From NCBI GenBank assembly GCA_942159475.1, contig OW804095.1:96361740-96425739 (forward strand): DNA of 64,000 nt, read 5' to 3'. Made by a program: the position numbers and the translations under genes. Positions 22,111 through 36,027 of this stretch are shown here, piece after piece. This DNA is from Sthenelais limicola. Lineage: Eukaryota; Annelida; Polychaeta; Phyllodocida; Sigalionidae. Each line of letters begins with the position of its first letter. Positions within the stretch are counted from its first letter, which is position 1. The notes beneath the pieces were generated by a model that made no database searches, was not told the origin of the DNA, and saw only the letters and a program-made list of their open reading frames with translations.

Positions 22111-22385
22111 TGGATGTCAGCCAATAAGCTAAAAATTAATGCTAAAAAGTGTCTTTACTAAATCTTAGGCACCAAACGAAAGCTCAGGAAAATTAATTTT
22201 GATACTGTAGCTTCCATTTGTATTGAGAGTAATGCTATTATATGCGCCCCTTATGTGAAATACCTGGGTTTTGAAATTGACGAAAAACTTATGTTTTGAC
22301 CGTCACTTCACAAAACTGAAATGTCATTCAGACCAAGGTGAACAAACTGGCTTGATTAAGGTACTTTCTGGACTCTTGGTGTCCA
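22111..22385 (+). pseudogene. Non-LTR retrotransposon RT, thumb-proximal fragment
   Basis: Reading from 22,111 gives WMSANKLKINAKKCLY, a stop, ILGTKRKL, then APYVKYLGFEIDEKLMF and a second stop at 22,297. These match the LINE blocks WxxxNKLxLNxxKT and KYLGVxIDxxLxW. Frame changes then allow RHFTKLK and IQTKVNKLA, as expected for HIxxIxxKVxKxL. Two stops and at least two shifts mark it as a pseudogene. AT-rich sequence (21,951-22,110) stands where the YADD segment should be. Confidence 0.8.
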
Positions 22386-25004
22386 AACTGCCTTAATTCA
22401 AATTAGGCTTAATTCTAAAACATTGCAAATGACGCACCATAAAATTGGTTTTAAGATAACACATCTCCGGTCACATAAATTTGTTGTCTTTTTCGCCGTT
22501 TTTTCCCTATGTTTCTCCATAATAACAACTCCCAATCAACATGTAAACAATAGTACTTGCCTTCCAGCAGTGGTATTTCTCGAAATAAAACCCAAATGTT
22601 CCTCCCCAAAACTACTACTACAGCTAAAGGGGGCAAACAAAACTCATTTTACTGAGGAAAGAGTACACCAGGTATTCATAAGGTTTCCTACATTCAGTGC
22701 TGATAACAGATCCTGATTTCACCTATATACAATTACCACTTGTACATTTTAACTGCATTCCCTATCCCTATCCCCTATCCCCTATCCCTATTGTTTACAG
22801 TGGGGGGAAGGCAGGCAATTGTTAAAAAAATCTTTCCTTATCCGCTTTATATTATAAGATCCTAGTTACTTTAAGAGTTCTATGAGGGCTTCAAGCCTAT
22901 TAATTATGGCTGGCCACCACTTCCTGGTGCGATACGCTCTCCTGGACGAATGAGACATATCACAATCTGTGAAAATTCGATCAATAAAGTTTATCAAAAA
23001 AAGAAGATGTAGTATGTGTGAGGATGTATCAATAATCAATCATTCTCAGGAATACTGCGTAGAATTTGGATACTATCGATCGCTTATTCTAAGTAAAAAA
23101 CAATCATGATTATTGAAACGAATCACTAAAATCTTATAGATTACAGGAGTATATTTTCCGGATTCACTGCATTGCAGTCACAAATTGTTTAACATAAACT
23201 GCCATTTCTTTGGATGTTTTACAAGTAGAAGTAAATCAGAAACAAAAGTTTAACAAAACGATCAAGAAGCCATGATAGTGTAAGGAACAATACTAGCAAC
23301 TTTAGGGCAAAAATATGAGACAAGAACATAGGACCATCACAGACGGTCTCCTGTGTCCAATGCCTTCTGAATGTCGAATGCTATTGAGATTCTTTCATTT
23401 TAATACACTTCATATTAGATCCCAGGGACTTCGGATTTAAAAGCATATCAGATAATTAGTTTCATACTTCAGGGACAGAAGGGTATGCATGATATAAATA
23501 CTATATATGACCAGCTGAAAACGATAGGAGATGGTAGATACTTGAGTTCACTTCTACAATAGGACAATAAACAAAGAGAAAATGAACAAGGACTTTCAAG
23601 GACGTCCAGGGTAAACATGATTCCCTTTATTATGGTTTAAATATATCGTATACGATGTTCTGATGCTCTGGGCTACTGAGTAGATTATTGAAGGTTGTCA
23701 AATGTTAATCAGTAATTTCCTGAGATGGATCTTAGAAGGTCTCTTACAATTTAATCATAATGTACTTCATAGAAAGAACCATTCACCAAAGGTTAATATA
23801 TAAATGACCACTGCGATGGTATCTTATGTGATGGTTTGCCTTAATAAAGTAGTTTAAATTACAATATGTCTCACCACATACCAATTTGAAATACATCTTT
23901 TAATTTAGCATTTAATTCATCGTACTATTTTGATTAAAAGGGAAACTGAGAGAAATTGATCTAAAGATCCAGGTCAAACTCATAATACTAAAGGGTCTCC
24001 TTCTTATTAGTATGTAGGCTTAGATACATGATCGCGTGAACAGCTCCAGTAAAGGTTTTTGCTTCTTTAATTGGGAATGTAATATATAAGTCACCTTTTT
24101 GCATTTTATATTGCAAAGATTAAATAGAACATTGCAGACAAGAATCACAGTTTGAATGTTTCCATTGGCACCACACCTACAAGGATAATGGCAACAATTG
24201 CAACAGTTACAATTATAATAAAGACTATGCGGTCTCGTTTGCTTACCTATGATTACTGGAATGAACTGTGAAAAGTGCACTAACAAAAATGGCACTTTGA
24301 TCTATGCGTGCATGTAGTATCTGATAACAAATGCCACTCTATGAAGAGCACTTTCCATCTATCAGAAGGGCTTTGCACCCGACTTAATGGTTTAATTAGT
24401 GGTAGATGGTGGAAGGAAACTTTGCAAGTGACTTGCTTAATTGACACCCCGGTGCAATAGCCAGGATCATACTATACATATACTTCAAACATGGGTCCTT
24501 TAATAGGTCCAAAATCTGATATTGATATCGAGAATTACACAATGTTCATTTCCTTTAGGTTATCATGTAGGCATTGTTTTTTTTCTAATTTAAAATAAAG
24601 CACACTGTAAATACAACGAACCGCTGTACATTGCCAAGATCTGAGGTGGACACATTGGTTTCACCAACCATCTAAAAGAAGCATATTATCCAGGGCCTCA
24701 CTACATGAACCATGTGAGCTACTGCTTTGTATAGTCTGTCTACAGCTCGAGGCTAGCCCTGTCTGTGTAGTCGCCCCCTTCTACTACTACAACACTCCCC
24801 CTCCGACTACTCTTCTAGTATCCTCCAGTGACTGCATTGTACACCACTGTTGCATGTCCTCCAGCTGACCCGCCTGGAGACAATAGACCAGGGAGGAAGG
24901 CTCCATGGCTGACCATGCTGGAGTGGTCCAATTCTCCCAATGTCTTGGTCGATAGCTAATCCTGGCATAATCCTCCTAGTGCGCCTAAGAACAGGGAGAT
25001 AGCC
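22386..25004. other. Unassigned AT-rich interval within or beside the split LINE
   Basis: No known protein or RNA feature was recognised. A short CCCTATC/CCCCTATC tandem lies around 22,757-22,790. If the C-terminal tail at 25,005 belongs to the same LINE copy, most of this interval is inserted DNA, since only a few hundred bases should separate the two parts. Confidence 0.4.
22757..22790 (+). repeat. Short CCCTAT(C) tandem
   Basis: About five imperfect units of CCCTATC or CCCCTATC lie in tandem. They resemble degenerate telomere-like words but do not match the TTAGGG animal repeat. Confidence 0.6.
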
Positions 25005-25307
25005 TTGAGGAAGCATGGTCTCAAGTCTGCTGGGAACCACGCTGGCGAATTTACAAGGTTCTTTGCACGAGTCTTTGCACAAAAACAGAAGGCAGTGTAT
25101 CTATATAAACCGTTATATATGACGAGAGGTGGCTCTGCCCTTATGATCAAGATAAATTGGCTTGTTTGCTTTTTCCATGGCATCAAAGGACCAATACTTT
25201 GGAACGGCATCCCAAACAAAGTTAAATCTTATGATTTGAGAGAATTTAGAACATTCCTTAGAGATTATATGTTAGCCAACTTCACCCATAGAACTTATTA
25301 TTATTAA
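25005..25307 (+). pseudogene. Non-LTR retrotransposon ORF2 C-terminal tail
   Basis: The last 55 codons read through GPILWNGIPNKVKSYDLREF and RTFLRDYMLANF to a TAA at 25,305-25,307. The pattern GPxLWNxLPxxIRxxxSLxxFKxxLKxxLL is the conserved C-terminal end of CR1/Jockey/Rex-type ORF2 proteins. The preceding part (RGGSALMIKI) fits the R/T-rich lead-in. It is on the same strand and downstream of the RT fragments, so it may be the end of the same interrupted copy. No A-rich or microsatellite tail follows. Confidence 0.6.
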
Positions 25308-26698
25308 ATCTTTGTATACGACAAACATTATTTGATAACAATGTTAGAATAACTGCAAATGATGTTTTAAAGAAAGTTCAATAGAAGCAGACATTGTATG
25401 CGATGAATAGATATTTATGCTACGTTTTATGTTAAGTGCAATTAGAAAGTAGTTAGGGTTAGCTCGGAAGAACTGTCACAGACAGAACCCCATTTCCCTG
25501 TATTGTTTAGTAACTGTCGGAAAAAAGTGTCTTATATATATCTCCGCATGTTCTAATGGAAATATTAGCCCTACCAACTCAAGATCAAATGGTGTTAATA
25601 TACCATGCGTGGCATAATTGCCACGCAGAACTACTTTGCATATATTATGCATGTGGTGGTAATTGATTAGATTCATGGTAAAACATTCTAATATCACAGA
25701 TATTGATCAAGGGATATAATATATAATTGTTTATGGGACAGCCAATTAATGTTGCAAAGATATAGTCTGTTTTTTTAATTCTACAGAGGCAATAAACCTT
25801 TTTTTCATTAGAGGGAGCTTGTCATCAGTTCATTTCAACAAACATCCTTACATTACAAAGCAATTTCCACTAATTACATGGCTTCGAATAGTCGTAAAGA
25901 TTCCAAAGGTAAACATCATAGTCTTGGTTCAGAACGATTGAAGGCACTGGGCCCAGCTCGATTAAGTATCATTATGAACTATTTTACATCTCATACTGTG
26001 TGTTGTACCCTCTCACACACTAGTTGGGTGGGGTCGCGATTGATTTACTTTGTTAACTTGCAATAACAAAGACTACTCCATAGCATAATTACAACGTTAC
26101 ATCGATTAAAGGAAGCCAGTTAGCTAGATGTTGGCAATGGAAATCATGTTTAAATGACCTTAAAATACGAGATGTCCAACGGGTTGTTAAATATGTAGCA
26201 TGGACATGATTATCATGTACGAATGAAAGGCCATCAGCCAACTCTACTGGCAAACATAATAATTGTGAATGAAGGCAAGACCCCATGTCAACTCGCGGAT
26301 TCCAGTAGTCATCCAAAAGGGAAAACTGTAGTATTTGTCCTTCTGTGGTTCTTTGGCCCAGCGTTAGGACTACCACCTGCGGAGAACAACATAGTGTTTC
26401 TGTTCAAAATGATAGGAAACATTATAATGAAACCACTTTTCCTCCCCTCCAATGTCCATTTGTTATTAAAATCACCGAACAAACTTTAAAGTATAGCTTA
26501 AGTTAATTTTAGTCCTCACTTTATTAATGGGTAGTTGAAGTAGCGTTCGCGGCGATATTAACAGTAGATGCCACCTGCTACCGAAGAATCGATGCAATAA
26601 TGGTTGTTATCTATATCTAGCATCCACCTCCAAAAGACAGTCGATAGGCATAGGAAGGGTTGCCTCAAACAAAGGCATAACAGACCTTCCAGAACAAA

Positions 26699-27121
26699 AT
26701 GGTAATAAATTCCGCCCTCCTCTTGTGGGGAGTACCAAGTATCTCTTGCTTCATTAGTGAATTGCAGAAGTGCAATGTTTCTGGTCCAGATTGCTGTAGA
26801 AACTGGAGAAAGTGCAACAAAGGCCTTCCACGATCTGATGTTGGGCATGTGGTAGGGATTTTTAAGCTAGACCATGGATGGGTGGATCCTACTTCTGAGA
26901 AGACACCTTGGTTGGTGACAGCTGCGTCAACGGAGGCGACAGTAATGCATAACAAGAGAGCACTTAAGAAGCAAAGAGGCAGCGTAAACTACAGCCTCAC
27001 AGACACTCCCAACGACAACCATGAATTCCAATTAACAGAGATGTCACAATATGAATATTGCATGAAAATGATGCTGCAGTGTATATATGAAGAGTTCCCT
27101 ACCACAAGTAGACCAGATTGA
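26699..27121 (+). CDS. Unrecognised 140-aa open frame (weak)
   Basis: An ATG-to-stop frame of 140 codons lies in a slightly GC-richer patch. The N-terminal part has several Cys and a hydrophobic start (INSALLLWGVPSISCFIS). The C-terminal part is charged. It matches no family I know. The reverse strand has overlapping open frames over 26,558-26,955, so openness here may reflect base composition. It is listed only because it is one of the longer frames. Confidence 0.12.
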   Translation: MVINSALLLWGVPSISCFISELQKCNVSGPDCCRNWRKCNKGLPRSDVGHVVGIFKLDHGWVDPTSEKTPWLVTAASTEATVMHNKRALKKQRGSVNYSLTDTPNDNHEFQLTEMSQYEYCMKMMLQCIYEEFPTTSRPD

Positions 27122-30100
27122 GTGGCTTTTTTGACCGCCGTCCAATGAGATATTGCAGCACTGTTCTACAAGGTTAAGTGCTGCCACTCTGCATGTGCAA
27201 TAAGTTTGTAGCCCAGAGCAAGCATGATAGTAAAAGTGCATTTCCACTAAAAGGTAATTCATATCAGTACAAACCGTTTGGACCTATAAAACAGACCAGG
27301 AATTACCTGGTCTAGTCTACGTAAGAGAGAATAAGTAGGGAAGCCTTTCAACCCATTGCAAGCATTTCAACCCAGGGATTTGATCATTTAATACCATTAA
27401 ATGGATATATACATGTATATGGCTAGATTTCTTTTTTTTTATAATCTTAAGTTCGAGCATTATTTTGTACACAATAAAGTTGAGAGTGTAGTAGGCCACT
27501 TTTGGCTAATGTGATTTGAAAGTACAAAATATTGCCCATCATCTGACGCCAAGATCTTGGCTTTAAGATGCCTTCTGATAGGCTTATTTCAATTTTCTTA
27601 GCTCAGAACTTTATCAAGAATATTAATTATAATGAGTGGAATTACACTACGCGATAAGATTACAACCTTAGCTCAGTGGCATGAGTGAGAACTGTTAATA
27701 GCCTTCCGATGATGGAAAAGTTGCTACCAAATACGAATGTCGTAGGAGATATCAAGAAATGCAATGCCCGCAGATCACCGGCTCATATATTTGAAAGAAA
27801 CTTCTTATATTAGTTGGTGCCGAAATCAAAATTAATTCAATTGAGGCATGAGGCAAAATACAACCTACTATCCTGCCATCTGCGAACATTGCTTCGAAAA
27901 TATTCTGAGTGGAGGGAATAATTAAGTTTAATCGTATGAAATCTTAATCGTCAACAATCAGCGTTGGTCCTGGATTGATGGAGATATTGGTCTTAAAGGG
28001 ATGAAAGTTTTCAAGTTGATATTGGAAATATCCGATGTAATGTGGGCCAAAGACTTGCATATTGACACTTCTCCATTAAGTATTGATTGTGGAAATGAGA
28101 CCTGCTTCCCTTGGACCTATCTCAGGCATGCGCCTCGCTTGGAATCGTAAATAAAGTTTTACCATTCGAAACAGTATGAAGTTAAATTAATTTTGGTTAT
28201 CACTGGAGCCGCAACTATAATTCTGACTTCAATAGCCTTAGATTTCGATGGACGTGGAATTCATTCTGAAAATAAGTAAGCCATAATGGTAGTGATGTCA
28301 TAATATTAACTTTTAATTTGATCTTGGCGAAGGAGGTCTATTGGGAAAAGAACTTACTAATCTATCTGCTCAAAGTACCAGATGATTCGTCCTGCAGACA
28401 ACGACCCTACACCTTGGTCTCCGGGCATAAAATATTTTGAAGAAGCAGACGCCCATCTAATTAAATTGCTGGCCTTGAGCTAAATAACAAATGTATATCT
28501 GTCTTTCAGATATCATGCCAAAGGAAACGGTCATTTATTCAATTCCCGTGAAGACAGATAAAAATATAATCGTGTCATGCTGGGCGAAAATGCCAGTCCA
28601 ATTCGAGGCCCCACTAATAGTAGACCAATAAGAGGATATGTATTCTCGCTGACGCATGTTGTGGTTACATTTTCTCCTGTCAAAGGCCACGGATCTGCGT
28701 CGCGTCTGATTCAGAGAGAAACATCACATACGTCAAGTACAGTAAATCAGAAGAATAACTTCGAAGTATCAGACATTGGCAATAAAGCAGGATATTCCCT
28801 CCCCATCTCTTTTTCGAAAGAAAACGTTCTTCTTTTTAGGGCTGCCTGGGGTATAACATCATGGATTCCCTGTTAGGGAGACTTTTAAAAGCAGCAGAAT
28901 AAGCAGAAGTAAAGGGTTTAAAATAGATCCAGGATCGCGAGTAACAATTACCAGGATCCGGGCTCGGACATGAAATAGATGAATGGGACACATTTCATGT
29001 AAAATGTGGTTGTCTCTGGAGTTGATTAGACACTATATGGACGTTCTAAGGTACACACTCTCTTTAAACAAAGATAAGATGTTAAACGTAATATAGATGC
29101 TAATAGTAATTTGATTTTAAAAGTTCTCATTTTGAACTGTCAATTTCTTTAGATAGAGAACTTATATTATCAAGACTCACGAAATGATCCCTAGGGCATT
29201 TATTTTCATTCTAAACAGATTTGCATCTAACATTGAACCAACTGTGAAAGCATAATGGACTTCCAATTCCAGGGGTAAACTATTTTATTTTAAAATGTTG
29301 ATGCTTCAGACCAATAAACTTAAGATTTAGTAGTTCCTGAACCCATAGACTATAGCGAATGCTATTCGAGTAAATCCAACTACTTTGACTATACGTGACA
29401 GGTGGACTTAGTACTCACGAAGTTCAGTCTTGGCACAACCTGAACGCGAAATCAGGTGGCTGGATGGTAAGTTTACTGGTTTACAAATCATGTCACACTT
29501 AATTCAAACACGCAGCAGGTGGTTTCTCCTCTTACAGTTAACTCTTATAACTCAATGGTTCTTAGAATTTGGAGAAGATGAGCAATTACAAAACAGAGTT
29601 TAAGTTTAAATATAATGAGGAAAATATTGAGCTATCAACCCCAACATAATGTGTTAATGTGTAAGAAATAAAGGCAACTATTATGTACGTCATTTTCTAT
29701 AGGTTGTTAATTGAATGGCATCGCATTGTTAAAAGAATAATATTTATCTGTAGTAAAAACAAACAAGAAAAACAATCGATATTTCTATGTTTATGTTTAT
29801 CATTGTCCATTCAAAATGCTCTATACAATTATTTGTCAACCTATATAGTGCTTTCGTAAAAATCCGTTGTTGTACTTGAATACCCAATTGTATATTGACA
29901 TTATTCCAGAATAATACATAAGGAACGGCCATGTCTTGCAACACTAGCCTTTCACATACAACAGAGGCAAGGTCAGCACTGGGCCAGAGTAAGTTAAATG
30001 AATGTTTTACTCGGTAGTTGAGTATTCAGATCTAGGAATTACGGGCACCAAAGACATATATTTACTTGAATATCATCCCACCAAAACCTAAACAAAAGGA

Positions 30101-30811
30101 AGTCGATGTGCAGGGCGATAGCTCACTAGATGTACCAGAAGATGGCGTGAAACCATTGATTTGGCTAAATAAACAAGAGAAACATCGATGTCCTTTTTCC
30201 TCATCGAACAATATATCATACGTATTCTATCAATGGTCAGACCAATGAGATTTCAGGCATTTTTCATGATTGCTACTCTCTAGTGTGTACTGCATTGATA
30301 GGAAGATTTATTCGTTTCCTTTTAAGTTCCAGACTGAATGTGCATACTCGTGTACCCATTTAATCCACATCTCACATCTCGGATCTGACGCAAATCCCAG
30401 GATCTTTGAAAAGTTTGCGCAGGCGGCATAGAGCCTCGACAAATTAAAGGCATCACCACCATGTTTTAATATCTATTGTGCAGGAGGCCGATTGTGATAA
30501 TCCACGTAAAAATACCATTTCCATTTATCCTGATCTAAACGACTAATCAGGCGCTAGGAAATTGATATTTTCTAAACATTGACATCTAGGAGTAATCATA
30601 AGGACGTTGTGGGGGTTATAATAAGAGTGTTCTAGTGCGAGTTAGAGCAGAGAAAACCACTTCTTAGGCTGCTGTAACGAGGGATGTGGAACAGATATAT
30701 GTGAGTGCAGGAAAGTCTCAGAGAAGTTGTTGTCAGCATTCTTACAAATTCGCCAACGTATCAAATTATGGGAAATATCAGGTCTGTGTCCAAAATAGTT
30801 GCTATGTTGAG

Positions 30812-30839
30812 GTGTGTGTGTGTGTGTGGGGGGGGGGGG
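30812..30839 (+). repeat. (GT)n followed by a run of twelve G
   Basis: About eight GT units run directly into an uninterrupted G12 (30,828-30,839). This is a compound microsatellite. Confidence 0.9.
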
Positions 30840-33800
30840 ACGTCAATGTAAAACAAGCACCACAAGGTTGTATGTTTACACCACCCAATCAATCCAAGGC
30901 CAGATTGTTTTAAATAGGTTTTGGGAATGTGGTAAATGAGGATGTCGATATAGTTTATATAGCACCTTATCGGAACCAGATGGACAGAGAAAGGGGGAAA
31001 CAAGAACCCTCCTAACTGGATAATACTAGATGTATTATTTTCCACATGAGAGTTTTGAAGAAGTATGGTTTCGCCCACGCATTTCTTGCACTAACATTCG
31101 GTGAGTAAATTTATTACATAATGTTTGAAATGAGCCAGAGTGCGTATCACCAACAAGATTGTAAAATAATCAGCACAAGAACTAATGATAAAACGGGTCG
31201 AATCTATGACAACATGCAACAATATAAGTGTCGAGATTAAAACCTAGCTAGTAGTAATATATATGTGGACTCATTCGTAGACGCAACACACGCAGGCACT
31301 GACAACAATTGTTCATGCACTATTCTATTCAAGGCAAGCACTACTAGGTCATTTATAGTCGTCTGGTTGTCCATTTAACAGTCACAATTGTTGTGATTAA
31401 TGCACACTCTGCATAAGAGTTTGATTCAGCGATCAGCTTCTACGTACGAGCATTAGCAGGAGAATACACCGATTCAACCACCCTCCCTTCACCTTTAATC
31501 TTTAAAGGCACGGCTCCACCAGACTGTATACTTATTGCGGCTAATATGCGGCTTCATAGTTATTGTCATGTATTTTAATTATTCTGAAGAACCTATATTG
31601 CACAATCTATCAAGACTCCTCTGACCGTCTCCAATTGTTATTATATTTGAAATGAGAATGCACTGCAGAATGAAACTGCAACGACCGCCGAGGGAAAAGA
31701 CGCCAGTGGAGTCAAGCCTTTACAGGCATATAGTTAGTGACGGTACACCACTTTCAATTAAGGACAAGAGCCATTCTATCTATTCCAGTATGGTTGTGTA
31801 CCATCCAGTACTACTACACTATTATCAATTTCCCTTGTTTTGCCATATGCCATGTGTATGTGTGAACTTCATCAATGATAAAAAATGTCATGCTGTGAAT
31901 ATTTTGTCTTGCTTTTTATGTTTTGAAGTTGCAGTGACTTCCCTCGGACCGCACGCACGGTATTTGCCAAACAGAGCTATTTTAGATAAATTGCTACTGT
32001 TAGCCCTACTCACATATTAATTTCTTTGTTTCTCTTCAAGCCTATTTCCCCAACATGTAGCGCTCCTCAGACCTAGTCAACATCAATCCCACCTCGTTCT
32101 CACCGGATATACCCTAGGGATAAGGCATTACCAAGTCCTACCATGAATAACAAGTAAGACAAATCAGACTACGATATTCTATATATGATATCCAAATTCT
32201 TGGCCATCATGCCATCAACTGGGGCGTACATAGAATGGGTGATTTGCATAGCTAATTTGTAATAGTGTAAGCAACTGTCTGCTCAGGGATTCGTGACTCA
32301 TGTTGCAGATCCAGCTCTGCCAGCTGTAGTATCCGACCAGAGGCTGATCTGTTCCAGGAGGGGGTTCTATGGCAAAGATTTAAGCTAATCCTCCAAACAG
32401 TCCCCCACAAGATTAAACCATTGAGACTTTGCCCTGTCTCTAAGCTGTAAAAGTCAATACACTGATTCTGATTTCATTTACCAGATAAGGTATTAGAGCA
32501 GCACATATTGAGAAGACTTCGGGAGATTATCCATCTGTTATTCCCCGGTGCCGGGCAATAACATTAACCCAGCCACCATATTAACGACTGTGTTAGCAAA
32601 TGGGATATATGTATAATATAACGAGAGACTGGAATTTCAGTGTCATTCTCCCATCGATAGCGAAGTGCACACACATTGCCGTATGGCCCGAGCCCTGGAG
32701 AGCCCTCATGTACTTTCCTCCATCCATCACCGCCTATCTCATGTCCCCTTGGCTTATTCATGAGTTGTAATAGGACATAACAACAATATGAAGTTCCATT
32801 CAAGTGTGACATTTCCAAATGAAAAGGGAATGAGTTGAGTGATTGGCAGCGGGTTACAATAGAACATACGAAGTTGGGTTTGTTCCTCTTACCATGCAGC
32901 CGAAATGAACAACCCGTGGGAAGTGATGGATTGGAGCTCTCCTTGCATGCAGATTCAATTGTACCCTTAATGCTCCAACTGTTAAAAAAGCTACAGCAAT
33001 AAATGTATGTAAATCTGGTGGTGTATAGATATTCTAATTATTCTGTTGGGACGTAAGCAATGGGATATGGGAGTTCCCCCGGCACGGACTAACTATACAT
33101 AACATTATATGAATCTAGAAAACATTATGAAGGTATCAGACATAACTAGAGATATTTCTCACTTTTGCAAGTCTCGTTTACTTATAATGAAGTGGGAGAG
33201 TTTACTTCTGGGCCACATCTTTTTCTGCAAGTAAACCTACTCCCGAGGTTTCAAGTGGAGAATATTTTAATGCAGGAAAATCATTTTATAACAATCTTCT
33301 CATGGACCTTGCAACAGGCACCTGTTGGTAATGCACATTGGAAAGGTCATCATTCATTATATTCTAAAACTTGGACCCCTCTACATCAAAACTGCATTAA
33401 CGCCTGTGAGGCCTTGCCTTGTACAGAACGTGTCTAGTAGCAGGTCGCCTAATGATACACAGGCATCTTGTATAATGAGTAGGTGCGCTGTCGGAAGTGT
33501 CCATGGCATTGACAGCCTATAACTCGATGAACCGCCCCCATCGCCAGGTCTCGTTTTAGCGCTGTCAGTTCTCCATCGCCAAAACTCTTTTCAAAATAGA
33601 ATCAAAGTGAAGCCTCGGTCCTAAGAGGATCGATCAAGCTGTTTAAATGTATGTGGAAAAAAAGTCTTTTATATGAGTATTTTGTAAAACAAAAAAGAAG
33701 AAAAAAGGAGCTACATGTTCTGAGGATTGGCTCCCTAATGGTATATGAGTAATTGTTTCAACTGATGGCACTCTAGTTATAACTCTTGAATTATGCTGTC

Positions 33801-35469
33801 TTAAACCAATCTTGTAACCTCATTAGAAAACACACTTCCTGGATTATCTATACAAGTTACAAGTGGCCTAATGAATACCATATGCTGCAAAACACAGTAG
33901 ACACAGAACAAAGTAAGAGGGATTAGTAAGTTGAATGATCCATAGGAAGAAAATAAAACAAAAAAGTGAGATTAGATATTATAGTGTAGTCAATGCTGTA
34001 ATCCTAGCCCTAGGAAGGTGAATTGAACCCTTTTGAATGGTAAGCAATGCGGTTCCTATGCAGTAAATTACATTATGGGCGCAATTTGGGTACAAACAAT
34101 ACGCTTAGAATATTATAAATTAAATTGTGACAGATGCGGCATCAATGTTTGGTTCCACGCTAGAATCTATTATCATAACAGATGCAGATTGATTGATAAC
34201 TAAATCTGGCAAGCATGGTACAAAAAGCTTTCAAAATCTGCAAGTTCCCCAATCTCCAAGTTTTCCTTTCTAGATTAGCTCAGTCTATGCTATATTATTA
34301 AACTGGAAATTGATCCTGAAGTAATATTGAGCAGGCGAATTGCAGGCTGTCCTCCCAGTGCAAGAGCTGCATTTTTCCACAGGCTAGAAGATAAATGCCT
34401 GTCTATATGAGCAGACTTTGACATGCAATGTCATATAACCCGCTATATCTATGGCCATCGAAATAACATGAGCCCTTTTCAACTTTGGCCTGATATCCTG
34501 TCGGTAGGGATGATCAATGTGCAGGCATTTAGAACGCTGCGATGGAATATAATGGAGTATATCCCCACCGGAATTACAAAAAAAGCGATTGAGAATAAAA
34601 ATGTGAATTATGAGATCAATCTGATAAGCTTTCTAGACCCTGCTTTCTTACAGTAAAGGAGAGTAAAGAGGTGGCTGAACAGACCACAGGGCGAGTAGTT
34701 TAGAGTGTTGGTGCGTCAGGCAGCCAGTCTTTTGTCATGAGATAGATTGCTTCAGGATATTAGGAATTCTTCATTGCGTCAATTAGCGGCGGGAAACACT
34801 TGACCATTGACACTAACTTGATCATATACCCAGTGGTAGCACAGAGAGTCCCCCTTTTCCCCAGTGTCCTTTATCCTCTCCAAGCTAGAGAGTGTGTTTT
34901 GCTCCCAGTCTGAAATCTCTAGAAGGAAAGGAAGTCTCCTAACCTGAGCATCTGCATTGCCAATAAGGGAGAGAGGTTGATAGATTAGGTCTGCATATTG
35001 CCTCGTGTGTCCTACGTTATGGCCAATATCCCAGAGAGGTCCTTTCAATATCAATCACATCCAAAGCCTCACATAAGGCCCTTTCTGCAGAACTCTTCAT
35101 TGTACCTTAGGTTACTCATGCCCCCCAAAACTTATCTCATTGGCCTATTCAATGTATGTTCCCCCGTCGTAAACAATGGATTTGGGATGGCTGTCCGAGG
35201 AGTGGCGAGACTAACATATTCGTGGATCAGGTACCCTCTCCGCTTAGAGTAAGTGCGGGAACCACTTCCTTCATTTTCCAACCTTTTTCACTGGAGTTTA
35301 TGCACTGTCGTATGACGGCCAAGGAGTGTTAGCTAGAAAGGTTGGCTTTTTCGTCCGCCCGCACATCTCTGCTCAATATTTATGTCCATCTCGTATAGAG
35401 TTCCACTGACGTATTGATATGAGGAACAGCAGAAGGGGCTAGACACTGGGGGTTGATTGAAACCTATAT

Positions 35470-36027
35470 TTGCAACTGATATCCCGGACTTTCGTTGACC
35501 TTATGTGCCGCCATAAGCATCACATGTATGTGGGTTTTGTCCAACGTCAACCTTGGGTTTGTTGTGATCTTTGTCTTGGCTCCAATACTAGAAATAACCC
35601 TATTTTGTTTTCCCCTGCAGTATGCCTTGTTGTTAAATTGAATTATCTGGTGTTACCTATGGACCTACTTGGTGCATGGTTATTTCTCTGGAGAGTAGTT
35701 AAGGCCAGTTTGACATATACCACCAAGGGCTCCATCGATATAATGCAAAGGCAAAAGGTCTTCCTTGAAGCAGCCTATTTTCACTCTCACCATTTTTCTT
35801 GTTCTTTTTGGACGACAAGCGAATGCTTTAAAAAGGCATTGCCCCACTGTCTTCTCTTTTCTCAGGTAATCGATTGGGGTTTTTTATCATTTTTACCAAG
35901 TAAAGCTATTTGTATTGTTCTTGAACTGTTGCTCTCTAACGTAGTTATTAAGGTCACGCACCCGGTAGCCCTTGGCATTCGCTCTTCTTTTAGTCCCTGT
36001 AAACTTTTCCGAACACATTTCTTATGA
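35470..36027 (+). CDS. Unrecognised 185-aa open frame (weak)
   Basis: This is the longest + strand open frame outside the 17-18 kb region. Its translation is rich in Cys, Phe, Leu, His and Ser, with two hydrophobic runs (ILFSPAVCLVVKLNYLVLPM and AICIVLELLLSNVV). That is typical of T-rich non-coding DNA read as protein. No motif or family was recognised, and no splice or promoter context supports it. Probably chance. Confidence 0.12.
   Translation: MQLISRTFVDLMCRHKHHMYVGFVQRQPWVCCDLCLGSNTRNNPILFSPAVCLVVKLNYLVLPMDLLGAWLFLWRVVKASLTYTTKGSIDIMQRQKVFLEAAYFHSHHFSCSFWTTSECFKKALPHCLLFSQVIDWGFLSFLPSKAICIVLELLLSNVVIKVTHPVALGIRSSFSPCKLFRTHFL

Noticed and set aside
22757..22790. Interstitial telomere repeat
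   Set aside because: Units are CCCTATC-like and irregular, and do not match CCCTAA/TTAGGG.
27654..27700. tRNA-like words (TAGCTCAGTGG) around 27,670
   Set aside because: Only an A box-like word is present. No B box or foldable cloverleaf follows.
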